From contig JADJYF010000005.1 of NCBI GenBank assembly GCA_016719885.1, positions 62,001-126,000 on the forward strand: a DNA stretch of 64,000 nucleotides. The letters are read 5' to 3'. The translations under genes and the position numbers were made by a program. Every line of letters starts with the position of its first letter. Positions within the stretch are counted from its first letter, which is position 1. Positions 16,574-24,869 of the stretch are shown in pieces. The stretch comes from Pseudomonadota bacterium (GTDB taxonomy: Bacteria; Pseudomonadota; Gammaproteobacteria; Ga0077536). Below the pieces are notes generated by a model. The model worked only from the letters and a program-made list of their open reading frames with translations. It was not told the DNA's origin and did not search any database.

Positions 16574-17551
16574 GTGAACATTGGTCGTCACCTATTCGTT
16601 GATCCGGTGATCCTGGCGCCCATGGCGGGTGTCAGCGACAAACCGTTCCGCGCCCTGTGCCGTCGCTTCGGCGCCGATTACGCGGTGGCCGAGATGGTGA
16701 CCAGCGACGAACGCCTGTGGCACACCGACAAGACCCGCACGCGGCTTGCACTCGATGGCGAAATCTCGCCACGCGTGATCCAGATTGCCGGCAGCGAGCC
16801 GCGCATGATGGCCGACGCCGCGCGCCGCGCCGCCGATCTCGGCGCCGACATCGTCGACATCAACATGGGCTGCCCCGCCAAGAAAGTGTGCAACCGTGCG
16901 GCGGGCTCGGCCCTGCTGCGCGATGAAGCGCTGGTCGCGAACATCCTGGCCGCGGTGTGCGCGGCGGTCGGCATTCCGGTCACCTTGAAAATCCGCACCG
17001 GCTGGAGCCCCGCCGAACGCAATGGCGTCGTGATTGCGCAGCTGGCCGAGCAGGCCGGCATCCAGGCACTCACCGTGCATGGCCGCACGCGTGCCTGCGC
17101 CTATCGCGCACCGGCGGAATACCAGACCATCGCCGCCATCAAGCGCGCGGTGCGCATTCCCGTGATCGCCAACGGCGATATCACCAGTCCCGCGCACGCC
17201 GCGCGCGTGCTGGCGGAAACCGGCGCCGACGGCCTCATGATCGGACGCGCGGCGCACGGCAACCCGTGGCTGTTCGCCGCCATCAAGGCGGCACGCGGCG
17301 GCGAACCGTGGGCAGCGCCGGGCATCGGCGAACGGCTGGCGGTGACGCGCGAACACGTCGAAGCCCTGCATGCGCATTACGGTGAACACGCCGGCCTGCG
17401 CATCGCGCGCAAGCACGTTGGCTGGTACCTCGACGCCGCCGCTCTCGCGTCAATCTACAAAATGGAATTCAACCGCATCGAGACCGCCCCAGCACAACTC
17501 GCCTGGCTGGACGCGCTCGGCGCGGACAAGGCATGGGAGCAAGCCGCATGA
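16574..17551 (+). CDS. dusB: tRNA-dihydrouridine synthase B
   Basis: FMN-dependent reduction of uridines in the tRNA D-loop. The GTG at 16574 is chosen because it gives the DusB opening (VNIGRHLFVDPVILAPMAG) and places the catalytic cysteine of NMGCPAKKV at position 100, as in E. coli. Other signatures are VTLKIRTGW, ALTVHGRTRACAY, PVIANGDI and LMIGRAAHGNPWLF (phosphate binding). At 325 aa the length is normal. Its stop overlaps the fis start in an ATGA; the dusB-fis operon is a gammaproteobacterial hallmark in which the first gene carries the regulated leader. Confidence 0.95.
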   Translation: MNIGRHLFVDPVILAPMAGVSDKPFRALCRRFGADYAVAEMVTSDERLWHTDKTRTRLALDGEISPRVIQIAGSEPRMMADAARRAADLGADIVDINMGCPAKKVCNRAAGSALLRDEALVANILAAVCAAVGIPVTLKIRTGWSPAERNGVVIAQLAEQAGIQALTVHGRTRACAYRAPAEYQTIAAIKRAVRIPVIANGDITSPAHAARVLAETGADGLMIGRAAHGNPWLFAAIKAARGGEPWAAPGIGERLAVTREHVEALHAHYGEHAGLRIARKHVGWYLDAAALASIYKMEFNRIETAPAQLAWLDALGADKAWEQAA

Positions 17552-17817
17552 ATGTCGCCCGCACATCCGCCCAGGTCGCCGAGCAACCGCTGGCGCAGCA
17601 GGTGCGACTATCCCTGCAACGGTATTTCGCGGATCTGAACGGCCAGCCCGCGGCTGAACTCTACGAACTCGTGATCGCCCAGGTCGAAAAGCCCCTGCTC
17701 GAGATCGTGATGCGCGAAACGCGCGGCAACATCACCAAGGCAGCCCAGGTGCTGGGCATCAATCGCGCGACCCTGCGCACCAAGCTGCACAAGTACGGAC
17801 TGAACAAATCATCATGA
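17548..17817 (+). CDS. fis: DNA-binding protein Fis
   Basis: An 89-aa nucleoid-associated regulator that bends DNA and adjusts transcription with growth phase. The C-terminal helix-turn-helix is intact: EIVMRETRGNITKAAQVLGI followed by NRATLRTKLHKYGLN. The N-terminal arm is shorter than in enterobacteria, as is common in other gammaproteobacteria. The start at 17548 overlaps the dusB stop (ATGA); an upstream in-frame ATG at 17533 would add only MGASR. The stop overlaps the purH start in another ATGA, so dusB, fis and purH form a tightly coupled series. Confidence 0.95.
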   Translation: MNVARTSAQVAEQPLAQQVRLSLQRYFADLNGQPAAELYELVIAQVEKPLLEIVMRETRGNITKAAQVLGINRATLRTKLHKYGLNKSS

Positions 17818-19370
17818 CTGCACGTCGTTGGGCGCTGATCAGCGTTTCAGACAAACAAGGCCTCGATCAACTTGCGCGTGGCCTCGTCCGCCACGGTTTC
17901 GGCATCCTGTCCACCGGTGGCTCGGCCGCCAGCCTGCGCCAGGCCGGCATCGAGGTGGTGGACGTGTCGGCGCACACCGGCCAGGTCGAGATGATGGACG
18001 GTCGCGTGAAGACCCTGCATCCGCGCATCCATGGCGGCATCCTCGCGCGCCCCGGCGTCGATGACGCGGCGCTCGCCGCGCACGGTATCGACAACATCGA
18101 TTTCGTCGTCGTCAACCTGTACCCGTTTCGCGAGACCATCGCCAAACCCGATTGCACGCTGCCCGAAGCCATCGAGAACATCGACATCGGCGGACCCAGC
18201 CTGTTGCGCGCGGCGGCCAAGAACCATGTGCGCGTGTGCGTGGTATGCGACCCGGCCGACTACGCGGGCCTGCTCGATGAACTCGAGCGCGATGGCCGCA
18301 TCGGCGACGCCAGCCGTTACCGTCTCGCCGCCAAGGCCTTTGCCCACACCGCGTCCTACGACAGCGCCATCGCCGCTTATCTCGGCGCGCGCGAAGCGCC
18401 GACCTTTCCGGCCGATCTGCACATCCACGGGCGTCTGTCCCAGACCCTGCGCTACGGCGAGAACCCGCACCAGGCCGCCGCCTTCTACGTCGATGACATC
18501 ACGCCGCCCGGCACGCTGGCGGCGATGAAGCAGCTGCAGGGCAAGGAGCTTTCCTACAACAACATCGCCGACACCGATGCCGCGCTCGACTGCGTGCGTT
18601 CCTACCGCGAACCGGCATGCTGCATCGTCAAGCACGCCAATCCCTGCGGCGTGGCCGAGGCGGCCGATATCGAGACCGCCTACGAGCTCGCCTATGCCAC
18701 CGACCCGACCTCGGCCTTCGGCGGCATCATCGCTTTCAATCGCCCGCTCAGCGCGGCGGTCGCCAAGCTCATCGTCGACAGGCAGTTCGTGGAAGTGATC
18801 GTCGCGCCGAGCGTGGAGGCCGATGCCCACGCGGTGCTGGCGCCTAAGACCAATATCCGCGTGCTCGAAGTCGGCGCGTTTCCGGCCGTGCCCCATCGGC
18901 AGCTCGAATACAAGCGCGTGATGGGTGGCCTGCTGGTACAGGACAGGGACGTCGCCGCGCAGCTGCTGACGCTCGGTGATCTGAAGACCGTCAGCAAGCG
19001 CGCGCCCACCGCGCAGGAACTCGAGGATCTGCTGTTCGCGTGGCGCGTGGTGGCGTGCGTGAAATCCAATGCCATCGTCTACGCGCGCGACAAGCGCACC
19101 ATCAGCATCGGCACCAACCAGATGAGCCGCGTGTACAGCGCACGCATCGCCGCCATCAAGGCCGCCGACGAGGGTCTGGAAGTGACGGGCTCGGTGATGG
19201 CCTCCGACGCGTTCTTTCCGTTTCGTGACGGCATCGACGCAGCGGCCGCGGCCGGCATACGCGCGGTGATACAGCCGGGCGGTTCGATGCGTGACAACGA
19301 GGTGATCGCCGCCGCCGATGAACATGGCATGGCCATGGTCTTCACCGGCGAACGCCATTTCCGCCATTGA
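17814..19370 (+). CDS. purH: Bifunctional AICAR transformylase/IMP cyclohydrolase
   Basis: Catalyses the last two steps of IMP synthesis. The 518-aa protein has the N-terminal MGS-like cyclohydrolase domain (WALISVSDKQG, LSTGGSA, DGRVKTLHPRIHGGILAR, IDIGGPSLLRAAAKN) and the C-terminal transformylase domain with LRYGENPHQAA, the catalytic IVKHANPCG segment, SNAIVYARD, GTNQMSRV and the closing AIIQPGGS-like AVIQPGGSMRDNEVI. It is coupled to fis by ATGA and followed 34 bp later by purD, so purine synthesis is linked here to a growth-phase regulator gene. Confidence 0.97.
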   Translation: MTARRWALISVSDKQGLDQLARGLVRHGFGILSTGGSAASLRQAGIEVVDVSAHTGQVEMMDGRVKTLHPRIHGGILARPGVDDAALAAHGIDNIDFVVVNLYPFRETIAKPDCTLPEAIENIDIGGPSLLRAAAKNHVRVCVVCDPADYAGLLDELERDGRIGDASRYRLAAKAFAHTASYDSAIAAYLGAREAPTFPADLHIHGRLSQTLRYGENPHQAAAFYVDDITPPGTLAAMKQLQGKELSYNNIADTDAALDCVRSYREPACCIVKHANPCGVAEAADIETAYELAYATDPTSAFGGIIAFNRPLSAAVAKLIVDRQFVEVIVAPSVEADAHAVLAPKTNIRVLEVGAFPAVPHRQLEYKRVMGGLLVQDRDVAAQLLTLGDLKTVSKRAPTAQELEDLLFAWRVVACVKSNAIVYARDKRTISIGTNQMSRVYSARIAAIKAADEGLEVTGSVMASDAFFPFRDGIDAAAAAGIRAVIQPGGSMRDNEVIAAADEHGMAMVFTGERHFRH

Positions 19371-19404
19371 GCTCATCCCACGGCGCGCGGCGCGAGGAAC
19401 ACAG

Positions 19405-20691
19405 ATGAAAGTCCTGATCATCGGTGGCGGTGGCCGTGAGCACGCCCTGGCCTGGAAGTGCGCCCAATCACCGCGCGTCAGCGAAGTGCTGGTGGCGCCG
19501 GGCAATGCCGGCACGGCGCGTGAAGCGCGCGTACGCAATGTCGATGTCGGCGCCGAAGACGTCGCCGGCCTCGTTGCGCTCGCCAAACGCGAGCAGGTCG
19601 GACTCACCATCGTCGGGCCGGAAGCGCCGCTGGCGCTGGGCGTGGTCGATGCGTTCGAAGACGCCGGTCTGAAATGCTTCGGTCCGCGTCAAGCGGGCGC
19701 CATCCTCGAAGCGTCCAAGGCCTACACCAAGGATTTCCTCAAACGCCACCGCATTCCGACCGCTGCCTACGAAGTGTTCACCGCGCTCGAACCGGCGCTG
19801 GCCTACATCGACGCGCACGCGCTGCCGGTGGTGGTGAAGGCCGATGGACTCGCCGCCGGCAAGGGCGTGGTGGTGGCGCGCAGCCACGAGGAAGCTCGTG
19901 ACGCCGCGCGCGCCATGCTCGAGGGCAACGCCTTCGGCGATGCCGGTGCGCGCATCGTGGTCGAGGAGTTCCTGGCCGGCGAGGAAGCGAGCTTCATCGT
20001 CATGACCGATGGCGTGACCGCCGTGCCGTTCGCATCTTCGCAGGACCACAAGGCGCGCGACGATGGTGACCAGGGGCCGAACACCGGCGGCATGGGCGCC
20101 TATTCGCCGGCGCCGGTGGTCGACGCAGCGATGACGACCTGCATCATGGAAACCATCATCGCGCCGACCCTGGCCGGCATGCGCGCCGATGGTCGCCCCT
20201 ACCAGGGCTTTCTCTACGCCGGCGTCATGATCGACGGCGCCGGCCAGCCGCGCGTGCTGGAATTCAATTGCCGCATGGGCGATCCGGAAACGCAGCCGAT
20301 CATGATGCGCTTGAAGACCGACATGGTCGGCGCTTGCCTGGATCTACTCGAGGGTCGCGGCGCGGAGGTGGTGCTCGAATTCGACGACCGCGCCACGGTC
20401 GGCGTGGTGTTGGCGGCCGGCGGCTATCCCAACGACTACGCCAAGGGCCAGGTCATCCACGGCCTGGATGACGATGATGCCGACAGCAAGGTGTTTCACG
20501 CCGGCACCCGCAGCGTGGGCAGTGAGTGCGTGACCCATGGCGGTCGCGTGTTGTGCGTGGTGGGGCTCGGTGCGCGTGTCAGCGAGGCACAGGCAGCGGC
20601 CTATCGACGCGTCGATCGCATCCATTGGGACGGCATGTTCTGCCGCCGTGACATCGGTTATCGCGCCGTGGCGAGGGAAGAGCGCAACTAA
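19405..20691 (+). CDS. purD: Phosphoribosylamine-glycine ligase
   Basis: Second step of purine synthesis (GAR synthetase), an ATP-grasp enzyme. The start at 19405 has a GAGGAA ribosome site and gives the family opening MKVLIIGGGGREHALAWK. Downstream landmarks are IVGPEAPLALGVVDAF, the ATP-grasp VVKADGLAAGKGVVVA, QDHKARDDGDQGPNTGGMGA and LEFNCRMGDPETQ. At 428 aa the length is normal. It is the last gene of the rightward run that began at cutA. A REP-like hairpin lies in the 56 bp between its stop and the converging PEP-CTERM gene. Confidence 0.97.
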   Translation: MKVLIIGGGGREHALAWKCAQSPRVSEVLVAPGNAGTAREARVRNVDVGAEDVAGLVALAKREQVGLTIVGPEAPLALGVVDAFEDAGLKCFGPRQAGAILEASKAYTKDFLKRHRIPTAAYEVFTALEPALAYIDAHALPVVVKADGLAAGKGVVVARSHEEARDAARAMLEGNAFGDAGARIVVEEFLAGEEASFIVMTDGVTAVPFASSQDHKARDDGDQGPNTGGMGAYSPAPVVDAAMTTCIMETIIAPTLAGMRADGRPYQGFLYAGVMIDGAGQPRVLEFNCRMGDPETQPIMMRLKTDMVGACLDLLEGRGAEVVLEFDDRATVGVVLAAGGYPNDYAKGQVIHGLDDDDADSKVFHAGTRSVGSECVTHGGRVLCVVGLGARVSEAQAAAYRRVDRIHWDGMFCRRDIGYRAVAREERN

Positions 20692-20709
20692 GCGTTGGCA
20701 TGTCGACCT

Positions 20710-20731
20710 GTGGGTGCGCATGAAATCGCAC
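20710..20731 (+). repeat. REP-like element, diverged family A, single copy
   Basis: A GTGG foot is followed by GTGCGCATGAAATCGCAC, matching the family A unit at 17 of 22 positions and keeping the outer GTGCG/CGCAC stem. The hairpin can extend outward to 20708-20737 with CTG/CAG flanks. It lies between the convergent purD and PEP-CTERM genes and may act as a bidirectional transcript end, although there is no T-run. Confidence 0.6.
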
Positions 20732-20747
20732 CCGCAGGGGATCCATC

Positions 20748-21422
20748 TCAGGCGTGACGTCTGCGCAGCGCCGCCAGGCCTGCCACACCCAAGCCCAGCA
20801 TGGTCACGGAACCTGGCAGCGGCACCGGCGACGCGTTGGTGCTGACCACCACGTTGTCGAGTCCGAAGGATTCATCGCTGCCGCCCTGGGTGTTCGGATA
20901 CTGCCAGCTGATCACCACCGAGCTTGCCGAGTGCGCCAGCGTGAATGCGGCTTCGCGCGCGGCGTCGCGGAAGCCGGCGTTGTAGCCGTAGTTGGGCGTG
21001 ACGAAGTCGGTGAAACCCTGGCTGATGTGGGTGCCGGGGCCATGGCTGATGTTGTCGACCGGGAAATAGTTGCCGAAGTCGCTGCTGCTGTAGACCGGCG
21101 TGCCATCGACCGCGATCACGAAGTGGTCGCCGAGATCGATGCTGTCCCACATCGCCATCGAAAATGTGAACGTGAGTTCGGTATGCGCGGCAAGATTGCT
21201 CAGGGTCAGCACCGAGGCACTGCTGCCCTCGTTACGCAGGTGCAGCTCGCCGAAGCCGAAAGCACCGAGGCCCGCGCTGGTCTGCACCGAGCCGCCACCG
21301 GACCACTCGACACCCGCGTTGCCCGATTCAAAATTCTGCGAATACACCTGCGCGGCTTCGGCGCCGCCGATGTGGGCGCCGGCCAGCATGGCGAGCGCGG
21401 CGATAGCTTGCTTGCGAATCAT
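20748..21422 (-). CDS. PEP-CTERM sorting domain protein
   Basis: A 224-aa exported protein. A signal peptide (about 1-23, ending in GGAEA) is followed by a beta-rich domain of about 165 residues that I cannot assign further, although its features (signal for a GLDNVVVS segment, QNFESGN near the start) recall carbohydrate-binding-like extracellular domains. The C-terminal tripartite signal is complete: a VPLPG motif (a common PEP variant), the hydrophobic helix SVTMLGLGVAGLAAL and a basic RRRHA tail. Such proteins are processed by an exosortase in exopolysaccharide-producing Gram-negatives; no exosortase gene is in the window. It is monocistronic, with a strong GGGAGGGAGAAG ribosome site just upstream. 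Confidence 0.85.
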   Translation of the reverse strand: MIRKQAIAALAMLAGAHIGGAEAAQVYSQNFESGNAGVEWSGGGSVQTSAGLGAFGFGELHLRNEGSSASVLTLSNLAAHTELTFTFSMAMWDSIDLGDHFVIAVDGTPVYSSSDFGNYFPVDNISHGPGTHISQGFTDFVTPNYGYNAGFRDAAREAAFTLAHSASSVVISWQYPNTQGGSDESFGLDNVVVSTNASPVPLPGSVTMLGLGVAGLAALRRRHA

Positions 21423-21469
21423 TTTTCTTCTCCCTCCCGGCCGTGATTTTTATTCCGGGTGACGACCGC

Positions 21470-21499
21470 AGTATCGAAGCGATGCGCGGCGCCGCTCAA
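21470..21499 (-). promoter_or_regulatory. Candidate promoter of the PEP-CTERM gene
   Basis: On the minus strand TTGAGC (21499-21494) and GATACT (21475-21470) are 18 bp apart, each matching consensus at four of six bases. It lies about 50 bp upstream of the PEP-CTERM start. Confidence 0.4.
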
Positions 21500-21576
21500 G
21501 CGCCGGCTCGAGACCTCGATGTGAACAACTGTGAAGGCGTGGCGCGGTTCCGCAATCGGCCGCGAGGCGACGCCGA

Positions 21577-21912
21577 TCAGGATGGCGGAGGCCCGTCGTC
21601 GAGCGCGAGCAGCGCAGCCGCGATGACATCGACGTCCTGCGGGCGCACCACGCGTGCCACTTCCGTGCCATCGCGCAGCGCCACCAGGGTCGGCCATAGC
21701 TTGATGGCGAACGAGCGCCCGAGCCGGCGCCCGCGCGCGTCGGCTATCTTGATATGGCGCAGGCGCGGATGCGACGCCAGCGCCGTCGCCAGCAGCGGCT
21801 GGGCACGCAGGCAATGACCGCAAAACGGACTGCCGAATTCCAGCAGCGTGGCGCCGGCCAGCGCATCGACTTCGGCGCGCGTCGGTTCAGGCTCGGCGTA
21901 GTCTTCCGTCAT
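21577..21912 (-). CDS. Thioredoxin-like protein with CGHC active site
   Basis: A 111-aa thioredoxin-fold protein. The redox site is C31-GH-C34 in EFGSPFCGHC, and the cis-proline is in KLWPTLVALRDG. No signal peptide is present, so it should be cytoplasmic. CGHC is more typical of protein disulfide isomerases than of bacterial thioredoxin (CGPC), suggesting a less reducing potential; that is inference. The start at 21912 shares one base with the stop of the upstream hydrolase gene (TGATG), so the two are translationally coupled and probably function in the same unit. Confidence 0.85.
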   Translation of the reverse strand: MTEDYAEPEPTRAEVDALAGATLLEFGSPFCGHCLRAQPLLATALASHPRLRHIKIADARGRRLGRSFAIKLWPTLVALRDGTEVARVVRPQDVDVIAAALLALDDGPPPS

Positions 21913-22784
21913 CACGTGTGCGCGTTGTTCAAGGGCGCGAAAAACTTCAGCGCGGCGTCGATCACGAACTGCGGCCGTTCCTCGGGAATGAAGTGCCCGC
22001 ATTCCGGCACGGCATGGCCTTCCACCCGTTCCGCCACCGGTGTCCAGAACGGCACCACGTTGCCGAGAAAACTCGCGCCGCCATAGGCCGCCACCGGGAT
22101 GGTCAATTTCTCCGTGGCGTTGGCGAGATTGACGGCGTCTTCGCGCAATCCCGTCGCATACCACTGGAAGCCCGCGCGTATCGAGCCCGGAATGGAATTG
22201 ACGCGCACGTACTCGGCTATCTCTTCCTCACTGAACACCGCCGGACTGTAGTTGAAGTCGAGGGTGGTGAGAAAACGGCGCAGGTAGGCATCGACATTCT
22301 GACTGACCAGCATCGCCGCCCAGTCCGGATTGCCGCCGTGGAAGAACACGTGGTTGATCTTGAGCGCGAGTTCGAGCGGAAACGCATCGCCGGCCTTGAT
22401 GAGGCCGGGGATCATGTCGAGGATCAGCATGCGCTCGACCAGCGTGCGGTTGTCGTAGGCGAAGTAGAACGCCACCGAACCGCCCCAGTCGTGACCGACC
22501 ACGCCGACCTTGTCGTAGCCGAGCTCAGTGACGAGTTCCCGCACATCGCTCGCGAGCGTGCGCTTGTCGTAACCGCTCATGGGCTTCTCGGAATCGCCGA
22601 GGCCGCGCAGGTCCGGCGCGATGACGGTGTAGTGTTCGGCCAATGCCGGGATCACCTTGCGCCATTCGTACCAGCTCTGCGGCCAGCCGTGCAGCAGCAC
22701 CAGCGGATAGCCGCTGCCCGCCGTCACGTAGTGCATGCGAAAGCCGTGGATGTTGCGCTGATGATGTTGCCAGGGCTCTTTCAC
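21912..22784 (-). CDS. Alpha/beta hydrolase, epoxide hydrolase-like
   Basis: A 290-aa alpha/beta hydrolase. The HGWP oxyanion motif (32-35) and the nucleophile elbow GHDWGG with D99, together with a histidine near residue 264 in ECGHFIPEERP, place it in the epoxide hydrolase/haloalkane dehalogenase group, which uses an aspartate nucleophile. HGxP favours epoxide hydrolase, but fluoroacetate dehalogenase-like activity cannot be excluded. A GTG start at 22784 with GAGGG upstream is used. It lies 10 bp after the cupin gene and is coupled to the thioredoxin-like gene. Confidence 0.87.
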   Translation of the reverse strand: MKEPWQHHQRNIHGFRMHYVTAGSGYPLVLLHGWPQSWYEWRKVIPALAEHYTVIAPDLRGLGDSEKPMSGYDKRTLASDVRELVTELGYDKVGVVGHDWGGSVAFYFAYDNRTLVERMLILDMIPGLIKAGDAFPLELALKINHVFFHGGNPDWAAMLVSQNVDAYLRRFLTTLDFNYSPAVFSEEEIAEYVRVNSIPGSIRAGFQWYATGLREDAVNLANATEKLTIPVAAYGGASFLGNVVPFWTPVAERVEGHAVPECGHFIPEERPQFVIDAALKFFAPLNNAHT

Positions 22785-22794
22785 TGCGCGGCCC

Positions 22795-23226
22795 TCAGGG
22801 ATGCTTGGCGGTTTCGTCCGGCACCAGCACCGGCGCTTCCTTGTCCTTCACGAACATCACCAGGAAGCGCGCCTTGTCGGTCTTGCTGGCGTTGCGTGAC
22901 ACCACGTGCCTGTCGGTGGGCTTCTCGTAATAGGTGTCGCCCGCTTTCAGCGTCTTGAGCTCGCCGCCCGCCACCTGCATTTCGATTGCGCCTTCCAGCA
23001 CGTAGACGAAAGTGTCGGCGGGATGGGTATGAGACGGCGTGCTGGCGCCGGGCGCGTACTCGACGGTCACCACGCTGGCCACCGGTGCGGCGCGCGATGC
23101 CAGCGGCTGTTCCATGAGCGGCGTGATGATGGTCGATTTGTCGTCGGCCGGCGCGGCCCACGCGGTGTAGCTCAGCAATGCGAGCGCGAGCGCCAGTTCA
23201 GGCGCGCTGCGGGTGGTCATGAACAT
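22795..23226 (-). CDS. Secreted cupin domain protein
   Basis: A 143-aa single-domain cupin with a signal peptide (about 1-25, ending AWAAPA). The first cupin motif is SHTHPADTFVYVLEG with H66 and H68 as likely metal ligands, and the second contains H107 in PTDRHVVSRN. The start at 23226 is supported by AGGGGAGA 6 bp upstream; a start at 23256 would spoil the signal peptide. It is a small periplasmic metal-binding cupin of unknown substrate, sitting between an enoyl-CoA hydratase family gene and an epoxide-hydrolase-like gene. Confidence 0.83.
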   Translation of the reverse strand: MFMTTRSAPELALALALLSYTAWAAPADDKSTIITPLMEQPLASRAAPVASVVTVEYAPGASTPSHTHPADTFVYVLEGAIEMQVAGGELKTLKAGDTYYEKPTDRHVVSRNASKTDKARFLVMFVKDKEAPVLVPDETAKHP

Positions 23227-23314
23227 GGTCTGTCTCCCCTGGGGTGGATGCGTCATGATGCTTGGCGCATCACGTCAGCGGCAATGACTTCGGTGGTCAT
23301 CATGCGCGCGCGCC

Positions 23315-24094
23315 TCACAGTTTTTCCTTGGCGAATTCCGTCGGCCAGTAATCGCAGGCGGCGAGACCTTCGAGCGCGAGTCCGTAGGGCAGCTGTTCGA
23401 GCATGGCGCGCTTGACCTCCATCAGCATCGCTTCGCGCGTCAGGCGCGTGGTGACGGCGGGCCGTTGCCGGATCTTGCGCGCCAGTTCCCAGGCGCGTGG
23501 CAGCAGCTTGGCGCGCGGCATGACTTCGTTGACGACGCCGAGCTCCTGCGCTTCGCGCGCCGACAGTTCCTGGCCGGTCATGAGGAAGTAGCGCCCGCGG
23601 TTCAGGCCCAAGAGCTTCGGCCACACCACGTGCACGCCATCGCCCGGCACGAGGCCGCTGGGATAATGGGGTGCGTCCTGGAAGATGGCATGGTCGGCGG
23701 CCAGCACCACGTCGCACAGCAGCGCGAGTTCGGCATGCACGGTGGCCGGGCCGTTGACGGCCGCGATCATCGGCGCCTGGATCTCGAGCAGGTTCATCAA
23801 CAGGCGCTTGGCATCGGGCAGCACGTGGCTGGCCCACACCTCGGCCGTGACGCCGCCACCGCCGAGATCTTCGCGGTGGATGAAGGTGTCGCCGCTGCCG
23901 GTGAAGATGATGACCTTGTTGTCGGGGTCGCTGGCGATATCGGCGAAGGCATAGCCGAGTTCCTGGTGCGGTGCAAAGCCCCACTCGAGATCGCTGCCGC
24001 CGGTATGCATGGTCAGCTGCAGGATGCCGTCCTCGCGTTCGAACTTGAGGTAGTCGTACTTCTGCGAATATTCATCGAGCGTCGGCACGCGCAT
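23315..24094 (-). CDS. Enoyl-CoA hydratase/isomerase family protein
   Basis: A 259-aa crotonase-fold protein. The core segments APMIAAVNGPATVHAELALL and DAPHYPSGLVPGDGVH match the CoA-binding and oxyanion regions. The catalytic glutamate of true hydratases, usually just before the PGxG loop, is not visible, so the reaction may be isomerisation, hydrolysis or C-C cleavage rather than hydration. The start at 24094 has the ribosome site AAGGGGAGAT 5 bp upstream and is preferred to an ATG 11 codons earlier. It is the first gene of the leftward unit enoyl-CoA hydratase family-cupin-hydrolase-thioredoxin. Confidence 0.85.
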   Translation of the reverse strand: MRVPTLDEYSQKYDYLKFEREDGILQLTMHTGGSDLEWGFAPHQELGYAFADIASDPDNKVIIFTGSGDTFIHREDLGGGGVTAEVWASHVLPDAKRLLMNLLEIQAPMIAAVNGPATVHAELALLCDVVLAADHAIFQDAPHYPSGLVPGDGVHVVWPKLLGLNRGRYFLMTGQELSAREAQELGVVNEVMPRAKLLPRAWELARKIRQRPAVTTRLTREAMLMEVKRAMLEQLPYGLALEGLAACDYWPTEFAKEKL

Positions 24095-24129
24095 GGTCCA
24101 TCTCCCCTTGGCATTGCAAAGCGCCAAGC

Positions 24130-24151
24130 CTGCGCCAGGGCGCTGGCGCAG
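24130..24151 (-). terminator. Hairpin after hisH, weak terminator candidate
   Basis: CTGCGCCAG and CTGGCGCAG form a perfect 9-bp stem around GGCG, 39 bp beyond the hisH stop. No T-run follows on the minus strand, so rho-independent termination is doubtful. Confidence 0.3.
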
Positions 24152-24189
24152 GGAAGCCTACTCAAAGGGGGAATGGCGCGGCGGACGGC

Positions 24190-24846
24190 CTACTCGCCGC
24201 CCACGGCATCCCAGGCGAGGAAGTTCTCGAGCAGCTTGAGCCCCGCATGGGCGCTCTTCTCGGGATGGAACTGCGTGGCGATCACGTAGCCGCTGGCGAG
24301 CGCGGCGGTGAAGGGCTGAATGTAATCGGTGTAGCCCAAGGTCAGCGCCGGGTTTTCCGGCACCACGTAATAACTGTGCACGAAGTAGAAGCGCGTATCG
24401 CTGGCGATGCCGTGGGTGACGGGGTGCTCGCGCGTCCACTTCACCTGGTTCCAGCCCATGTGCGGGATCTTGCGCGGACTGCCATCGGCGGCGGGCGGCG
24501 GGTGGTCGGGGAAACGCCGCACTTCGCCGGGGAAGATATCGAGGCAGGCGGTGCCGCCGTCTTCGGCGCTGTGGCTGACCAGCGACTGCAAGCCCAGGCA
24601 GATGCCGAAGAACGGTCGCGTGCGCGCGCATTCGCGGATGACGTCGGTGAGGCCGTGGTCGTTGAGGCGCGCCATGCAGTCGCCGATCGCACCCTGCCCC
24701 GGGAATACCACGCGGTCGGCATTGGCGACGGTGGCGGCGTCTTCCGCCACCACCACCCGGTGACGGCTGCCGGCGACGGTCTCCAGCGCCTTCACCACCG
24801 AGCGCAGGTTGCTACTCCCGTAATCGATGACGGCAACAATCGACAT
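24190..24846 (-). CDS. hisH: Imidazole glycerol phosphate synthase, glutaminase subunit
   Basis: Supplies ammonia from glutamine to HisF in histidine synthesis. The class I glutamine amidotransferase triad is complete: C83 in FFGICLGLQ, and H194 and E196 in QFHPEKS. The start at 24846 gives the opening MSIVAVIDYGSSNLRSV and 218 aa, normal for HisH; a reading 58 residues longer runs antisense to nothing known and lacks similarity. It follows hisB after 23 bp. Its usual partner hisF and hisA do not follow; an unrelated enoyl-CoA hydratase family gene does. Confidence 0.96.
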   Translation of the reverse strand: MSIVAVIDYGSSNLRSVVKALETVAGSRHRVVVAEDAATVANADRVVFPGQGAIGDCMARLNDHGLTDVIRECARTRPFFGICLGLQSLVSHSAEDGGTACLDIFPGEVRRFPDHPPPAADGSPRKIPHMGWNQVKWTREHPVTHGIASDTRFYFVHSYYVVPENPALTLGYTDYIQPFTAALASGYVIATQFHPEKSAHAGLKLLENFLAWDAVGGE

Positions 24847-24869
24847 GGATGAGCCCGCCGGCCTGTGAC

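Noticed and set aside
17847..19610. A 587-codon minus-strand frame opposite purH
   Set aside because: Shadow of PurH, whose both domains are intact on the plus strand.
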